64,000 bases of DNA from Flavipsychrobacter stenotrophus (GCF_002954265.1 NZ_PPSL01000010.1:1-64000), one strand, 5' to 3'. Shown: positions 8,721 through 18,424, counted from the first letter of the stretch. Numbers and translations are program-made. The notes: generated by a model from the letters alone, not told the origin.

Positions 8721-10958
8721 TTAATAAACTACCAATTTCTGAGTAGTTACGTTACCATCAATTACCACAGATACGAAATAGATACCTGCTGTAGGAGTAA
8801 GATCGCGGCCGATTGGCTGCTGAACAGCAGAGTTAGGCGCATATAATTCGGTTGACTGATATACTACCCTACCTGTGATATCCTTGATAGAGATATGCAC
8901 TGCATTTTCGTTACCTGTTTTGAATACAAGATTGCAGCCATTGTTGGTAGGATTGGGGAAGATAGTCAAAGGCATGCCAGAATTAGCGATCTCCGCTACA
9001 TCTGCAGGGAAACCTGAAATTTTGAAACCATCCATGTAGAAGTTGTTACCAACATTTCCGGGCCAGTACCTGAACCTGAAATATGTATTAGCATTAAGGT
9101 AAGCAGCAGGAATGGCCACGCCGCGCGCAGTCCATGTGGCGGTACCACCCGGTACAAATTCAGATGATTTTGTACCATTGTTTACCAAAGTACCCCGTTT
9201 GTAGCCAATTATTTTATTCCATCTCTGTCCGCCATTAATTGTTACATGGATCTCCAGAGAATCGCCCACCGGACCAGAAATGCTTCCGGAATTAGCAGCG
9301 GCAGCAGCAGAATTGAAATTAAGATAAACCGGGCCTGTCATGCCGGCAAGGTTAAATGCAGGCGTGCACAAGTCATCATGATCACCCAATGGTGTTGCTG
9401 ACCTCTTCTGTGTGGTGTCATAAGATCTGAAGCGCATACAGCCATTGTCGCCGTCGTTACTTGCACCTGTAAATTGACCCCACTTATACTGATTTTCGAA
9501 GTAGTTGAATGCAGGCCAGTTGGCTACATCGGCGGAGTTACTGAAAGACTGGTTGTAGCCGAAACCACCAACGGGAGTAGTATCTGCAACATAAACAGCA
9601 TGATCGTTTACCAGAGTTGTAGTACCAGCATTAGACGTAGCAGCCAAAGTAACTGTAACCCAACCGGTAGTAGTGAACCTGTTCAATACAGAAGTTGTAG
9701 AAGTAGATGTAGGCGTGGTAGCACCATTAGAGAATGTCCAGTTGACAGCTGAGATAGTATCATTCCAGCTCCTGTTTTTGAAATTGAAGTTAGCTCCACT
9801 GGCAGGCGTAAGAAAAACAGTACGGGCATCAGTGATGATACCTGATCCCGTTGCTCTTTCAACAGAGAAATCGGCTACAGGAGGCAGATCAGGCATAGGT
9901 GCAAGCGCACCGGTTGCAGCCAGGTTAGCGGCTGTTATAAGGTTGTTTCTGCCGGCAGTACCGGAGGTAAGGGCATTGCGCATACGATCGCACTGGCCCT
10001 TGGTAAACATATCCTGGCAATAAGTGTAGTCCATTATGTTCTGCGCATTGGTAGTATCGGGGAAGTTAACTACTGAATCGGGCAGACCGGAAATAGAAGT
10101 ATAGGCATGTGTGTAACCGGTAGCGCAGGTAACGTCATACAATGCAGCGGCAGTGCAACCTACTGGATTATGGCCTTTTGTAGGAGGGGTATCCCAAACC
10201 TGGTCATCTCCGCAAGCCACGTCAGGTGCATTGGTATTGCCCCATACGTGCTGCAGGTTCAATACGTGACCCAACTCATGGGGAATAGCTTTGGCATAAT
10301 TAATGTAAGTGTACAGGCCGATCACACCATCGTAATAAGGCATACCGGCGGCAGAAGCAGGATAGTAGGCATAAGCCGCGGCGCCTGTAGAGGCAGCACC
10401 AAATGTATTGATGAACCATAGGTTGATATACTTATTATTAGGCCATGGATTGTACTTAGCCTGATCATTGGCATTACCGGTAAGGTAAGAGTGCTCATGC
10501 ACCACACCCTTGGTAGGATTACCGTTAGGATCGATAGTAGCCAGGTGCAACCTGATGCGCGGATTACCCACGTATTTTTTGAATGGATCAATAACATTAG
10601 CAGTATCGGCATTCTGCGCCAGGAACACTACAGCCCAGTACTTAACTGCTTCGTAGACATCATTATCGGGCAAATACTCTGCACCGTAGTCGTGAACAAT
10701 ATGTACTACCAATGGCACGTCGAACATAGTAGTATCGAACGGGCTTAATGTGGTCTTTGCACCAACACCCGGCAGTCCGTTGGCATAAACCGCTGTCATC
10801 TGTTCTTCAAATTGCTTTTCGTACTCCAGTATCTGCGGATACTTCTTTACAGTCTCCCAATACATTTCATCCGTCATGCACGGCTTCATTTCCTGTGCTA
10901 TTCCTGCCTTAGCCAGACAGAACATAGCTGTCAATACGATTGAAAACTTCTTGAACAT
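8721..10958 (-). CDS. Secreted M43-like zinc metalloprotease, paralogue, with type IX sorting domain
   Basis: A 745-residue relative of the protein at 6091-8352. A signal peptide ends near residue 21 (AGIAQ), and the zinc site HELGHVLNLQH places H227, E228, H231 and H237 at exactly the same numbers as the neighbour. Both share the downstream DTPPT and YPDTTNTQNLMDY-type segments that form the Met-turn region of this family. PKD-like and galactose-binding-like segments follow, then a type IX C-terminal domain ending TTQKLVVY. A tandem duplication followed by divergence is the simplest reading. Substrates cannot be predicted. Each copy has its own terminator, so they are probably transcribed separately. 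Confidence 0.9.
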   Translation of the reverse strand: MFKKFSIVLTAMFCLAKAGIAQEMKPCMTDEMYWETVKKYPQILEYEKQFEEQMTAVYANGLPGVGAKTTLSPFDTTMFDVPLVVHIVHDYGAEYLPDNDVYEAVKYWAVVFLAQNADTANVIDPFKKYVGNPRIRLHLATIDPNGNPTKGVVHEHSYLTGNANDQAKYNPWPNNKYINLWFINTFGAASTGAAAYAYYPASAAGMPYYDGVIGLYTYINYAKAIPHELGHVLNLQHVWGNTNAPDVACGDDQVWDTPPTKGHNPVGCTAAALYDVTCATGYTHAYTSISGLPDSVVNFPDTTNAQNIMDYTYCQDMFTKGQCDRMRNALTSGTAGRNNLITAANLAATGALAPMPDLPPVADFSVERATGSGIITDARTVFLTPASGANFNFKNRSWNDTISAVNWTFSNGATTPTSTSTTSVLNRFTTTGWVTVTLAATSNAGTTTLVNDHAVYVADTTPVGGFGYNQSFSNSADVANWPAFNYFENQYKWGQFTGASNDGDNGCMRFRSYDTTQKRSATPLGDHDDLCTPAFNLAGMTGPVYLNFNSAAAAANSGSISGPVGDSLEIHVTINGGQRWNKIIGYKRGTLVNNGTKSSEFVPGGTATWTARGVAIPAAYLNANTYFRFRYWPGNVGNNFYMDGFKISGFPADVAEIANSGMPLTIFPNPTNNGCNLVFKTGNENAVHISIKDITGRVVYQSTELYAPNSAVQQPIGRDLTPTAGIYFVSVVIDGNVTTQKLVVY

Positions 10959-11138
10959 TAGGTTATTGATTAAATAATTTTACATTAAGCGCCGTGAAGT
11001 TAACAGGAAATGGAATATGTTGTATCAAATACAAGATTATACGACAATAAATCGACAATTGGGTTTATCGAAGCTTATGAGGGAGTATGTTTATTAACTT
11101 TTGATTAAAATTTACCAAAAAGTTTAAGGTAGGGGCAT

Positions 11139-11244
11139 AAAAAAACTGGCAGATTACTCACATCGCGCCGCTACGACCACCTACCCTTGCTACATTCCTG
11201 TCCTGGGGGATTCAGTAGGAGCTGACCGTATAAGACCTGCCAGA
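11139..11244 (-). ncRNA. ffs: Bacterial signal recognition particle RNA (4.5S RNA)
   Basis: Read on the minus strand, this segment has the hallmarks of the small SRP RNA: closing arms CTGGCAG (5') and CTGCCAG (3', 11146-11152), and the conserved Ffh-binding tip in which ACA and TGT close a GGAA tetraloop, flanked by CCAGG and AGCAAGG. CCTAC/GTAGG pair below it. The 3' arm runs straight into a T-tract at 11139-11145, and a TACCTTTG -7 box lies just before the 5' end. The RNA works with Ffh and FtsY to target membrane proteins. Ends are accurate to a few bases. A short reading frame crossing it is not a gene. Confidence 0.92.
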
Positions 11245-11248
11245 GAGG

Positions 11249-11256
11249 CAAAGGTA
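11249..11256 (-). promoter_or_regulatory. -7 box of the SRP RNA gene
   Basis: TACCTTTG on the minus strand matches TAnnTTTG, about 6 bases before the predicted RNA 5' end. The remaining 10959-11138 and 11257-11420 hold AT-rich noncoding sequence with nothing else recognised. Confidence 0.7.
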
Positions 11257-11435
11257 TAGTATAAAGAGAAAAAGAAAAAAGAAAACTCAAACATTTATAA
11301 TTGTAAAGGGTTGGCGGGTGATGTTGTGTTTGTTTCGGTAAATTTACAGGATCAAAAACCACAATTCTGTACTATTATATTACATCCTATCCGCTGCAAT
11401 TCTTTTCGTTCTTCGTTCTGGCAAGGCCGATAACC

Positions 11436-12548
11436 TTGCTATTACATGAGCTTGGTCACGCAGTTGCTGCCCGGATTCTAACAAAAGATAAGGTCTCTGT
11501 TTTTATTGGGTCATATGGCAATAAAGAAAAGAGTTTCAGAATACCTCTAGGCAAACTGGAGGTATTCTATTGCCCCAGCTTATTGTCTTTTAGTCAAGGG
11601 CTCTGCATTCCTGCAGCAAAGGATATATCGACAAGGAATAGGATCATCTTTCTGGCTTGCGGACCATTAGCCAGCCTCGTAACTGCTACTGCCGTTCTAG
11701 GCAGCGTAGTGTTGTTCCAAGCCCAGGATATTTTGAGAATAGGCATTATTGCATTAGCGGCATCAGCAATATCGGACTTGTTTGCGAATCTTATACCAAT
11801 AAGAAAAGCTTTCAAATTACATAGTGGCAGTATTGCATATAATGATGGCTTTACAATATTAAAACTACTTAACTGGCAGCGATACCAAAAAATCATTCCC
11901 CTTTATAACCAATTCAACGAGCATAAGCAGTATGTGCAAGCACTTGAACTGATAGAGCCGGTATTTAAGCCAAAGATCAGTTATGTAGAAATATACAGGA
12001 AGGCGCTTATAAGCGCACAGCTGGCAGGGGAATATGGTAAGATGATGATATTTTATGAAATGGCAGTACCCAACACGCAGCTTACAAGTGGGGAACATAA
12101 TTCTATGGGGTTGTTATTTGCTGTACATCACAGGATAGAAGAAGCTTTCGAAGCCTTTGACAGAGCCATTTCCATTGATCCGGCAAATGTCTCAGCCATT
12201 CTTAACCAGGCTTTCTGCCATCTGTCTAGAGGAGATTACGGGGATGCGATTGCAGACTACAACAAATGCCTGAATGCACCAGAACACCTTGCGTACACGC
12301 TTGCCAATGTAGGGCTGGCCAAAATAAAGCTTGCGGATACTGTTGCCGGACTAGACGATATAAACAGGGCAAAGGAAATTAGCCCTAACGAACCATATGT
12401 ATATAGAAGTCTGGGGATTTATTATATGGACACAGGCAAAACAGAAGAAGCACTGGCGAATTTCAATAAATGTCGGGAACTGGATAGCAATTGCCATGTT
12501 ATAGACCAACTTATAGAGCAGGCTAACGGACAAACCGGGTGGTATTGA
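11436..12548 (+). CDS. M50-type membrane metalloprotease with C-terminal TPR repeats
   Basis: The product has HELGH at the very start (site-2-protease zinc motif), further membrane helices around 75-125, and NLIPI followed by NDG near 115-140, which matches the second M50 zinc-ligand motif NxxP...DG. About six TPR repeats fill residues 190-365 (for example AFDRAISIDPANVSAILNQA). Such enzymes cleave membrane-bound substrates or sit as peptidase-like scaffolds. The start is uncertain: the frame stays open to 11322 without an ATG, and a hydrophobic stretch (LQFFSFFVLA) lies before the TTG used here. The first helix is therefore probably coded upstream from a non-ATG start. It is divergent from ffs. 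Confidence 0.75.
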   Translation: MLLHELGHAVAARILTKDKVSVFIGSYGNKEKSFRIPLGKLEVFYCPSLLSFSQGLCIPAAKDISTRNRIIFLACGPLASLVTATAVLGSVVLFQAQDILRIGIIALAASAISDLFANLIPIRKAFKLHSGSIAYNDGFTILKLLNWQRYQKIIPLYNQFNEHKQYVQALELIEPVFKPKISYVEIYRKALISAQLAGEYGKMMIFYEMAVPNTQLTSGEHNSMGLLFAVHHRIEEAFEAFDRAISIDPANVSAILNQAFCHLSRGDYGDAIADYNKCLNAPEHLAYTLANVGLAKIKLADTVAGLDDINRAKEISPNEPYVYRSLGIYYMDTGKTEEALANFNKCRELDSNCHVIDQLIEQANGQTGWY

Positions 12549-12614
12549 GCACTTGTTATCCCAAAGCCTTGTTACTATTAAAATAAATTGCCGGCTGCGC
12601 CCTTGTTTTTTCAT

Positions 12615-12622
12615 TATTTTTG
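12615..12622 (+). promoter_or_regulatory. -7 box before the Ig-like lipoprotein gene
   Basis: TATTTTTG fits TAnnTTTG and ends 8 bases before the ATG at 12631. It supports that start over any upstream one and implies an almost leaderless mRNA. Confidence 0.5.
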
Positions 12623-12630
12623 GCGCGCAA

Positions 12631-14109
12631 ATGAACAATCGTTTTCTTCATTATTTATTGGGTATCTCTGTTTTGACCGCAGTGGGCTGTGCCAACATAA
12701 CCACACCAACCGGTGGGAAAAAGGATGTTACTGCCCCTAAAAGACTAACCATATCTCCGGCAGACTCATTAAGGAACACGCGTGTAAAGAAAATAGAGCT
12801 CACGTTCGACGAGTATATAACCCTTGCCGATGCGGCCAAGGAAGTGCAGATATCTCCGCTGTTGTCGATACAGCCTGTAGTCACTAATACCAACAAAAAG
12901 GTAATTGTAAAAATAGCCGACTCACTACTGGAAGAAAATACGACCTATCGTATATCATTTAATAATGCCATCCGCGACCTGCACGAGAATAACCCCTACC
13001 CTGCATTTACTTACGTGTTCAGCACGGGCGCTTATTTCGATTCGCTGCAACTTGGTGGGGCTGTTATCAATGCTGCGACTGGTATGCCTGATACTAGTGG
13101 CACACTGATCATGTTGTATAGTGCCTCAGAAAACGATAGTGCCATTGTAAGACATGCGCCGAAGTACATTACCAACATAGACAAGTCGGGCAACTTTATG
13201 TTTAAGGGACTGCCTAAAAAGGCCTTTAAGATATATGCAGTAAAAGACGCCAATGACAACCGAATGTATGACGGTGAAACTGAAATGATAGCGTTCCTGG
13301 ACCAGACAGTAACACCGGGCGATACTACAGGTGCACCCATAAAGCTGAAATTATTTACAGAAGTTGATACAACAATCAAAGAAGTTGACACCACTACAAA
13401 AGTTAATAACAGAACGGGCTCTGTTACAGCAAAAACTGAAGGCTTCAGCTATTCCCTGCCGATCGATACGTCATCGAGAGACAAGAAATCATTTGATATC
13501 AATAATGATATTGTAGTTAGCTTTTCACGCACAGCGGTGATCAATAAAGATAAGATCACGCTTAGCTACGACAGCAGTGATGTGGCCGTGACAGAAAATT
13601 ACCGCCTTGCAACCGACCCGACGCACCCACACAATTTGAAGCTTTCGGTCAACTGGAAGGAGAATGTGCTATATACATTGAAACTAGCCAAGGGGTTTGC
13701 TAAAGATACAGCAGGCACTGAAGCACCTCCAGCAAAGTATATTTTCAGAACCAAGGACGAAGACGATTACGGAAAGATCAGTATCAGACTACCGGGCAAA
13801 TACAAGGGAGCAACATTTGTGCTACAGGTGACCGCTGATAATGACACTATTTACCAGAAGCAGGTGACCGATACCGTTATTGACCTTACCCGGCTGAGAC
13901 CCGCAAAATACAATTTCAGGATCATAGAAGACCGTAATCGGAATGGGAAATGGGATGCGGGATATTTGTTTAGAAAGGTGCAGCCGGAAGACGTGATCCC
14001 TTACACAGGCGGATCATTAATGCTGAAGGCCGGATGGGAAAATACTATAGATTTTGAACCTAAGCCGGAGCCTAAAAAAGCTGCTGACAAGGTGCCGAAT
14101 AAAAGATAG
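12631..14109 (+). CDS. Ig-like domain lipoprotein (SbsA/Big_5 type)
   Basis: A 492-residue lipoprotein beginning MNNRFLHYLLGISVLTAVGC, with the lipobox AVGC at residues 17-20. The N-terminal region after the lipidated Cys (TPTGGKKDVTAPKRL) followed by strands to about residue 130 fits the Big_5 Ig-like domain common at the start of Bacteroidota surface lipoproteins. A carboxypeptidase-like/Ig segment (GLPKKAFKIYAVKDANDNRMYD) lies near 195-215 and a second one near the C-terminus. The C-terminus is lysine- and proline-rich. An upstream extension of 26 codons exists but lacks any signal and is rejected. The function is unknown; a structural or adhesion role in the outer envelope is likely. Confidence 0.75.
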   Translation: MNNRFLHYLLGISVLTAVGCANITTPTGGKKDVTAPKRLTISPADSLRNTRVKKIELTFDEYITLADAAKEVQISPLLSIQPVVTNTNKKVIVKIADSLLEENTTYRISFNNAIRDLHENNPYPAFTYVFSTGAYFDSLQLGGAVINAATGMPDTSGTLIMLYSASENDSAIVRHAPKYITNIDKSGNFMFKGLPKKAFKIYAVKDANDNRMYDGETEMIAFLDQTVTPGDTTGAPIKLKLFTEVDTTIKEVDTTTKVNNRTGSVTAKTEGFSYSLPIDTSSRDKKSFDINNDIVVSFSRTAVINKDKITLSYDSSDVAVTENYRLATDPTHPHNLKLSVNWKENVLYTLKLAKGFAKDTAGTEAPPAKYIFRTKDEDDYGKISIRLPGKYKGATFVLQVTADNDTIYQKQVTDTVIDLTRLRPAKYNFRIIEDRNRNGKWDAGYLFRKVQPEDVIPYTGGSLMLKAGWENTIDFEPKPEPKKAADKVPNKR

Positions 14110-14126
14110 CAATATGCATTAGCCTC

Positions 14127-14151
14127 ACTCCAACCCTCTCCAAAGGAGAGG
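14127..14151. repeat. CCCTCTCC/GGAGAGGG palindrome
   Basis: A short perfect inverted repeat lies in the 210-base gap between the lipoprotein gene and the S9 peptidase gene. A similar GGAGGAG-type palindrome occurs at 25688-25710. Confidence 0.45.
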
Positions 14152-14319
14152 GAGATCTAATTGTCCACCCATTCGAAGTATAGCTGAATGTTCGCAAATT
14201 TTGCACCTTGCATAAAAGAAAAACAACTATCCAACTTAGCATACTTTATTTAATCAACGTTCCTTATTACATTTGATATAATATACTACACACATTATTC
14301 TGAATTTCGATTAGCATAT

Positions 14320-16332
14320 ATGAAAAAAACATTACTTCCTTTATTCTTGTTTATAGGGGCAACCACGTTTGCACAAGAGCGTATGACGCCCGAAATGCTA
14401 CTGAGCGTGCGCAAAGTATCGGCCGATGCTGTGAGCACTGACGGTAAGTTCCTTTACTACTCTTCGCGCTCTACCGACTGGAAAACTGAAAAAAGCACCA
14501 GCCACCATTACCGCGTAGCTATTGAAGATGGCAGCAAGAAAGAATGGACCACTGATGCAGGTAAGACAGTAACACAACGTTTTGACGACCTGTGGTATTC
14601 TTACTACGACAATATATTATATAAGAGTACGGACGCAGGTAACTCATGGACCGAAGTTTACAATGGCTTGCAGAATGCTGAAAATGTATGGGTATCACCA
14701 AACGGTAAGTTTGTAGCCTTCTCAAAGGATGTGCTGATGAAGCCAATGTTGGGTACCGACATTTACCCCGACCTACCTAACACAACTGCCAAGGTATATA
14801 CCGACCTCAATAACCGCCACTGGGATACCTGGGAAGACGGTAAGTTCTCGCACATCTTCATAGCCAATATCGAAACCGGCAAGGTAACCGATATAATGGA
14901 AGATCAGCAGTTCGACTGTCCGCAGAAGCCATTTGGCGGTGCAGAAGACCTGGTATGGTCTCCCGACAGCAAGGGTTTTGTATATGTAAGCAAAAAGAAG
15001 TTTGGTAAAGACTATGCTACCAGCACTAATACAGACCTATACTATTATGATGTAGCTACTACAAAGACCGACAACTGGAGTGCAGGCATGAATGGCTATG
15101 ACATGGCGCCTTCATTCAGCAAAGACGGTAAGCGTATAGCATGGCTGAGCATGGCACACGACGGCTATGAGGCAGATAAGAACGACATCATAATAATGGA
15201 TGTTGAGAAGAAGAAAAAGAAGAACGTGACCGCAAACTGGAATGGTACAGTAGGTGGCTTCATATGGGGAAACGGCGACATGAAGATCTACTTCAATGCA
15301 CCGTTCGAGGGCACAGAACAGTTGTTTGAACTGAATGTACCTGAGCGTGAAAGTGATAAGGCAACGGTGAACATGCTCACCAAGGGCAAGTTTGATGTTA
15401 ACGGCATTGTAGGCCAGTCGGGCAATAACATAGTAGTTACCCGCTGCGACATGAACCATGCCACAGAAATATTTGCAGTGAAGCCACAGTATGGCGACAT
15501 GATACAGCTGACGCATGAGAATGACAGGATCTACCAGAACCTGCTGATGAGCAAGACAGAACTGCGCCGGGTAAATACAATCGACAATGCATCTATGGGT
15601 GTATGGGTGATCTACCCGCCAGACTTTGATCCGGCAAAGAAGTACCCTACCCTTTTGTATTGCCAGGGCGGACCGCAATCTGCACTATCGCAGTTCTACA
15701 GCTTCCGTTGGAATTTCCAGCTGATGGCAGCTCAGGGTTATATAGTAGTTGCGCCAAACCGCAGAGGTATGCCGGGCTGGGGTGTAAAGTGGAATGAAGA
15801 AATAAGCAAAGACTGGGGCGGCCTGCCGATGCAGGATTACCTGTCTGCTATTGACGACATAAGCAAAGAACCATATGTAGATAAGAGCCGCCTGGGCTGT
15901 GTAGGTGCCAGCTATGGTGGCTACAGTGTATACATGCTGGCAGGCATGCACAACAATCGTTTCAAGACATTCATAGCTCATGATGGTCTGTTTGACCTGA
16001 AGAGTTGGTATGGTACTACCGAAGAATTGTGGTTTGCCAACTGGGATATTGGCGGTTCGTACTGGAAAGAACCTACACCGGTAAGCTATGAGAAATTCAA
16101 CCCGAGCAATTTTGTTGACAAGTGGAACACACCAATAATGATAGTGCAGGGAGGAATTGATTTCCGTGTACCTACAGAGCAGGGATTGGAAGCATTCCAG
16201 GCAGCAAGAATGCGCAACATCAAGGCTAAGTTGTTATACCTACCAAATGAAAATCACTGGGTACTGCACCCGCAAAATGCATTGGCATGGCAGCGTGAAT
16301 TCTTTAAGTGGCTGGATGAGACACTGAAGTAG
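14320..16332 (+). CDS. S9 family prolyl oligopeptidase/dipeptidyl peptidase, exported
   Basis: A 670-residue serine peptidase. A signal peptide (MKKTLLPLFLFIGATTFAQ) is followed by a beta-propeller of WD/PD40-like blades (for example LVWSPDSKGFVYVS near 210) and a C-terminal alpha/beta-hydrolase domain. The catalytic triad is visible: S531 in GASYGG, D614 in GGIDFRVP and H646 in NENHWV. Enzymes of this class remove di- or oligopeptides from secreted or dietary proteins in the periplasm, often after proline or acidic residues. A strong terminator follows at 16405-16436 and the gene appears monocistronic. Confidence 0.92.
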   Translation: MKKTLLPLFLFIGATTFAQERMTPEMLLSVRKVSADAVSTDGKFLYYSSRSTDWKTEKSTSHHYRVAIEDGSKKEWTTDAGKTVTQRFDDLWYSYYDNILYKSTDAGNSWTEVYNGLQNAENVWVSPNGKFVAFSKDVLMKPMLGTDIYPDLPNTTAKVYTDLNNRHWDTWEDGKFSHIFIANIETGKVTDIMEDQQFDCPQKPFGGAEDLVWSPDSKGFVYVSKKKFGKDYATSTNTDLYYYDVATTKTDNWSAGMNGYDMAPSFSKDGKRIAWLSMAHDGYEADKNDIIIMDVEKKKKKNVTANWNGTVGGFIWGNGDMKIYFNAPFEGTEQLFELNVPERESDKATVNMLTKGKFDVNGIVGQSGNNIVVTRCDMNHATEIFAVKPQYGDMIQLTHENDRIYQNLLMSKTELRRVNTIDNASMGVWVIYPPDFDPAKKYPTLLYCQGGPQSALSQFYSFRWNFQLMAAQGYIVVAPNRRGMPGWGVKWNEEISKDWGGLPMQDYLSAIDDISKEPYVDKSRLGCVGASYGGYSVYMLAGMHNNRFKTFIAHDGLFDLKSWYGTTEELWFANWDIGGSYWKEPTPVSYEKFNPSNFVDKWNTPIMIVQGGIDFRVPTEQGLEAFQAARMRNIKAKLLYLPNENHWVLHPQNALAWQREFFKWLDETLK

Positions 16333-16404
16333 GAATGGCTCGATTGCTTAATGGCTTAACGATTAGGCTGAAGTGTTATTGAAAATCTAAGAAACCATAC
16401 ATAC

Positions 16405-16436
16405 AAGGCCCGGCATAATGCCGGGCCTTAATTTTT
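16405..16436 (+). terminator. Terminator after the S9 peptidase gene
   Basis: AAGGCCCGGCAT and its complement, with a tight loop, are followed by TAATTTTT. Confidence 0.85.
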
Positions 16437-16511
16437 ATCGGTAAATGCCGCTAACTAGTCGGTGATGCATATATAATTTAGAGAAATTAATACCTACTTT
16501 CGATAAAATTA

Positions 16512-17411
16512 TTGAACACCTTGCAACCAATCATCTCCATAAAGAATATCTCCAAATCTTACGGGCCTATAAAGGCGCTGAACAATGTTTCGTTCGACGT
16601 GCCGGAAGGCAGTGTATTTGGCGTACTTGGCCCTAACGGCAGCGGCAAGACCACCCTACTGGCCATTATCATGGATGTACTACAAGCCGACGGTGGCAGC
16701 TACCGCTGGTTTGGCGGGATGGCACCCGATGCAGCCCGCAGGCAGATAGGCTGTTTGCTGGAAACACCTAACTTCTACCACTACATGTCGGCATATGATA
16801 ACCTTGCGGTATCTGCCGCGTTGAAACAACGCGGTATTGACGACAGGCTACGAGTATTGGGCATAGTGGGACTGACAGAGCGTAAGGACAGTAAATTCCA
16901 AAGCTATTCGTTGGGTATGAAGCAGCGCCTGGCTATTGGTGCGGCCCTACTCGACAACCCTAAAGTACTGGTGCTGGATGAGCCTACTAATGGCCTTGAC
17001 CCCAATGGTATAGCAGAGATAAGAGAACTGATCCGTAACCTGAGCAAACAGGGCATAACCATAATTATAGCCAGCCACCTGCTGGACGAAATAGAAAAGG
17101 TATGTACGCACGTGGCCATACTGAAACGCGGCAACCTGCTTTTGACCGGGCCGGTAAATGAAGTATTGATAAGTGAAGATCAGATAGAAGTAATGGGCGG
17201 TGACCTGCACACACTTGAGCCCACGCTCAAAGCAATGCCCGGCGTAACCAGAATCAACAAGATAGACCAGGTATTGCAGTTAACCTGTAGTGAAAACGTA
17301 ACGACGAAGCAGATCAATGAGTACTGCATCAGTAAAGGAATTGTACTGTCTCACCTTTGCCTCAGAAAGAAGAGCCTGGAGACGAAGTTTATGGAACTGA
17401 CGAATAAGTAG
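16512..17411 (+). CDS. ABC transporter ATP-binding protein
   Basis: A 299-residue ATPase subunit of an ABC-2 type exporter. Walker A GPNGSGKTT is at 40-48, the signature SLGMKQR and Walker B VLVLDEPTNGLD lie near 133-165, and the H-loop is in IIIASHLLDE. A C-terminal extension of about 80 residues is typical of the BcrA/DrrA-like subfamily (antibiotic or lantibiotic export, or gliding-type permeases). No ATG is available near the start; a TTG at 16512 is used, and TTG 16521 is possible. It is followed after about 100 bases by the permease gene at 17510. Confidence 0.9.
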   Translation: MNTLQPIISIKNISKSYGPIKALNNVSFDVPEGSVFGVLGPNGSGKTTLLAIIMDVLQADGGSYRWFGGMAPDAARRQIGCLLETPNFYHYMSAYDNLAVSAALKQRGIDDRLRVLGIVGLTERKDSKFQSYSLGMKQRLAIGAALLDNPKVLVLDEPTNGLDPNGIAEIRELIRNLSKQGITIIIASHLLDEIEKVCTHVAILKRGNLLLTGPVNEVLISEDQIEVMGGDLHTLEPTLKAMPGVTRINKIDQVLQLTCSENVTTKQINEYCISKGIVLSHLCLRKKSLETKFMELTNK

Positions 17412-17509
17412 TAGATAGACCGCTTAATTATTTAGTCGCATACATCTGAACCACAAAAAAAAATCCCCAATTAATCATTTACCCAATTAACCATTTAACA
17501 ACTAAAAAA

Positions 17510-18298
17510 ATGTTCAATCTACTTCAAATAGAATGGCTTAAAGTAAAGAAATACAACACCTTCTGGGTAATTTCTGTCTTATTCCTGATACTTATTGCTC
17601 TGACCAACTATTTCATTATTTCAGGTATTATGAATGCAGGAGCAAAAGGAGTAAGTGTACTCGGGGCTGATTATTCTTTTTCAAGTGTGTGGAACAAAGT
17701 AAGCTATATTACAAAGGTCTTTTCCGGATTACTTTCTGTGATCATTATTATCCTGACAACTAATGAATTTCAATTCAGAACACACCGACAAAATATCATA
17801 GATGGCTGGAAACGAGAGCAGTTCTTTCATGCCAAATGGGGAATTGTCATTGTATTGAGTTTTATTGTTACTCTTTATGCTTTACTACAAGGCGTATTTT
17901 TCGGATTAACAGGGGGCTCATCATTTGCAGATATCTGCAACAATTTCATTAATGTACTCTATGTTTTTATTCTCGAACTCAATTATTTTGGCCTAGCACT
18001 TACTTTATCATTATTTCTGAAACGTAGCGGCATGGTAATTATTATTTTCCTATTATACGCCTATATTGTTGAACTACTCCTCAATCAGTTTCTTTCAGTG
18101 AAACTTCATTTGACTTTGGGTTATTATCTCCCAATGGATTCTAGTGCCAATTTGTTACCAGTTTCTAAAGTTGAACCAATGAGTTCTATGGTAATAAACT
18201 CCGCATATTCTACACAAGTATTAATGTTCGTTTCTATCTGTTGGATAGCAGCCTATTACGTAATTGGCAGGATTAAGATGCTAAAAAGTGACTTGTAA
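17510..18298 (+). CDS. ABC transporter permease (ABC-2 type)
   Basis: A 262-residue integral membrane protein with six predicted helices: the first is WVISVLFLILIALTNYFI, others lie near 65-85, 110-130, 145-165, 170-190 and 235-255. It fits the ABC-2 permease partner of the ATPase encoded just upstream. A charged loop with FRTHRQNIIDGWKREQF near 95-110 resembles the coupling region of bacitracin-type permeases (YyaP/BcrB-like). The exported compound cannot be told from sequence. It appears more AT-rich than its ATPase partner. Confidence 0.8.
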   Translation: MFNLLQIEWLKVKKYNTFWVISVLFLILIALTNYFIISGIMNAGAKGVSVLGADYSFSSVWNKVSYITKVFSGLLSVIIIILTTNEFQFRTHRQNIIDGWKREQFFHAKWGIVIVLSFIVTLYALLQGVFFGLTGGSSFADICNNFINVLYVFILELNYFGLALTLSLFLKRSGMVIIIFLLYAYIVELLLNQFLSVKLHLTLGYYLPMDSSANLLPVSKVEPMSSMVINSAYSTQVLMFVSICWIAAYYVIGRIKMLKSDL

Positions 18299-18374
18299 CT
18301 ACTGTCAACAGGCAACGTATTGCAATATTTATGTAATCAATTGACTTTTAACTCTTTTTATTGAGGGCTAATAG

Positions 18375-18382
18375 TAAATTTG
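18375..18382 (+). promoter_or_regulatory. Probable -7 box before the receiver/PAS gene
   Basis: TAAATTTG matches TAnnTTTG, 42 bases before the ATG at 18425. No clear -33 element was found at the expected distance. Confidence 0.4.
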
Positions 18383-18424
18383 GTCATCATTGTGTGATGA
18401 ACTTAGACGAGCACGAATAAGACT

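Noticed and set aside
11171-11362. 63-codon minus frame
   Set aside because: It lies across the SRP RNA gene and its promoter; RNA structure and conservation explain this sequence better.
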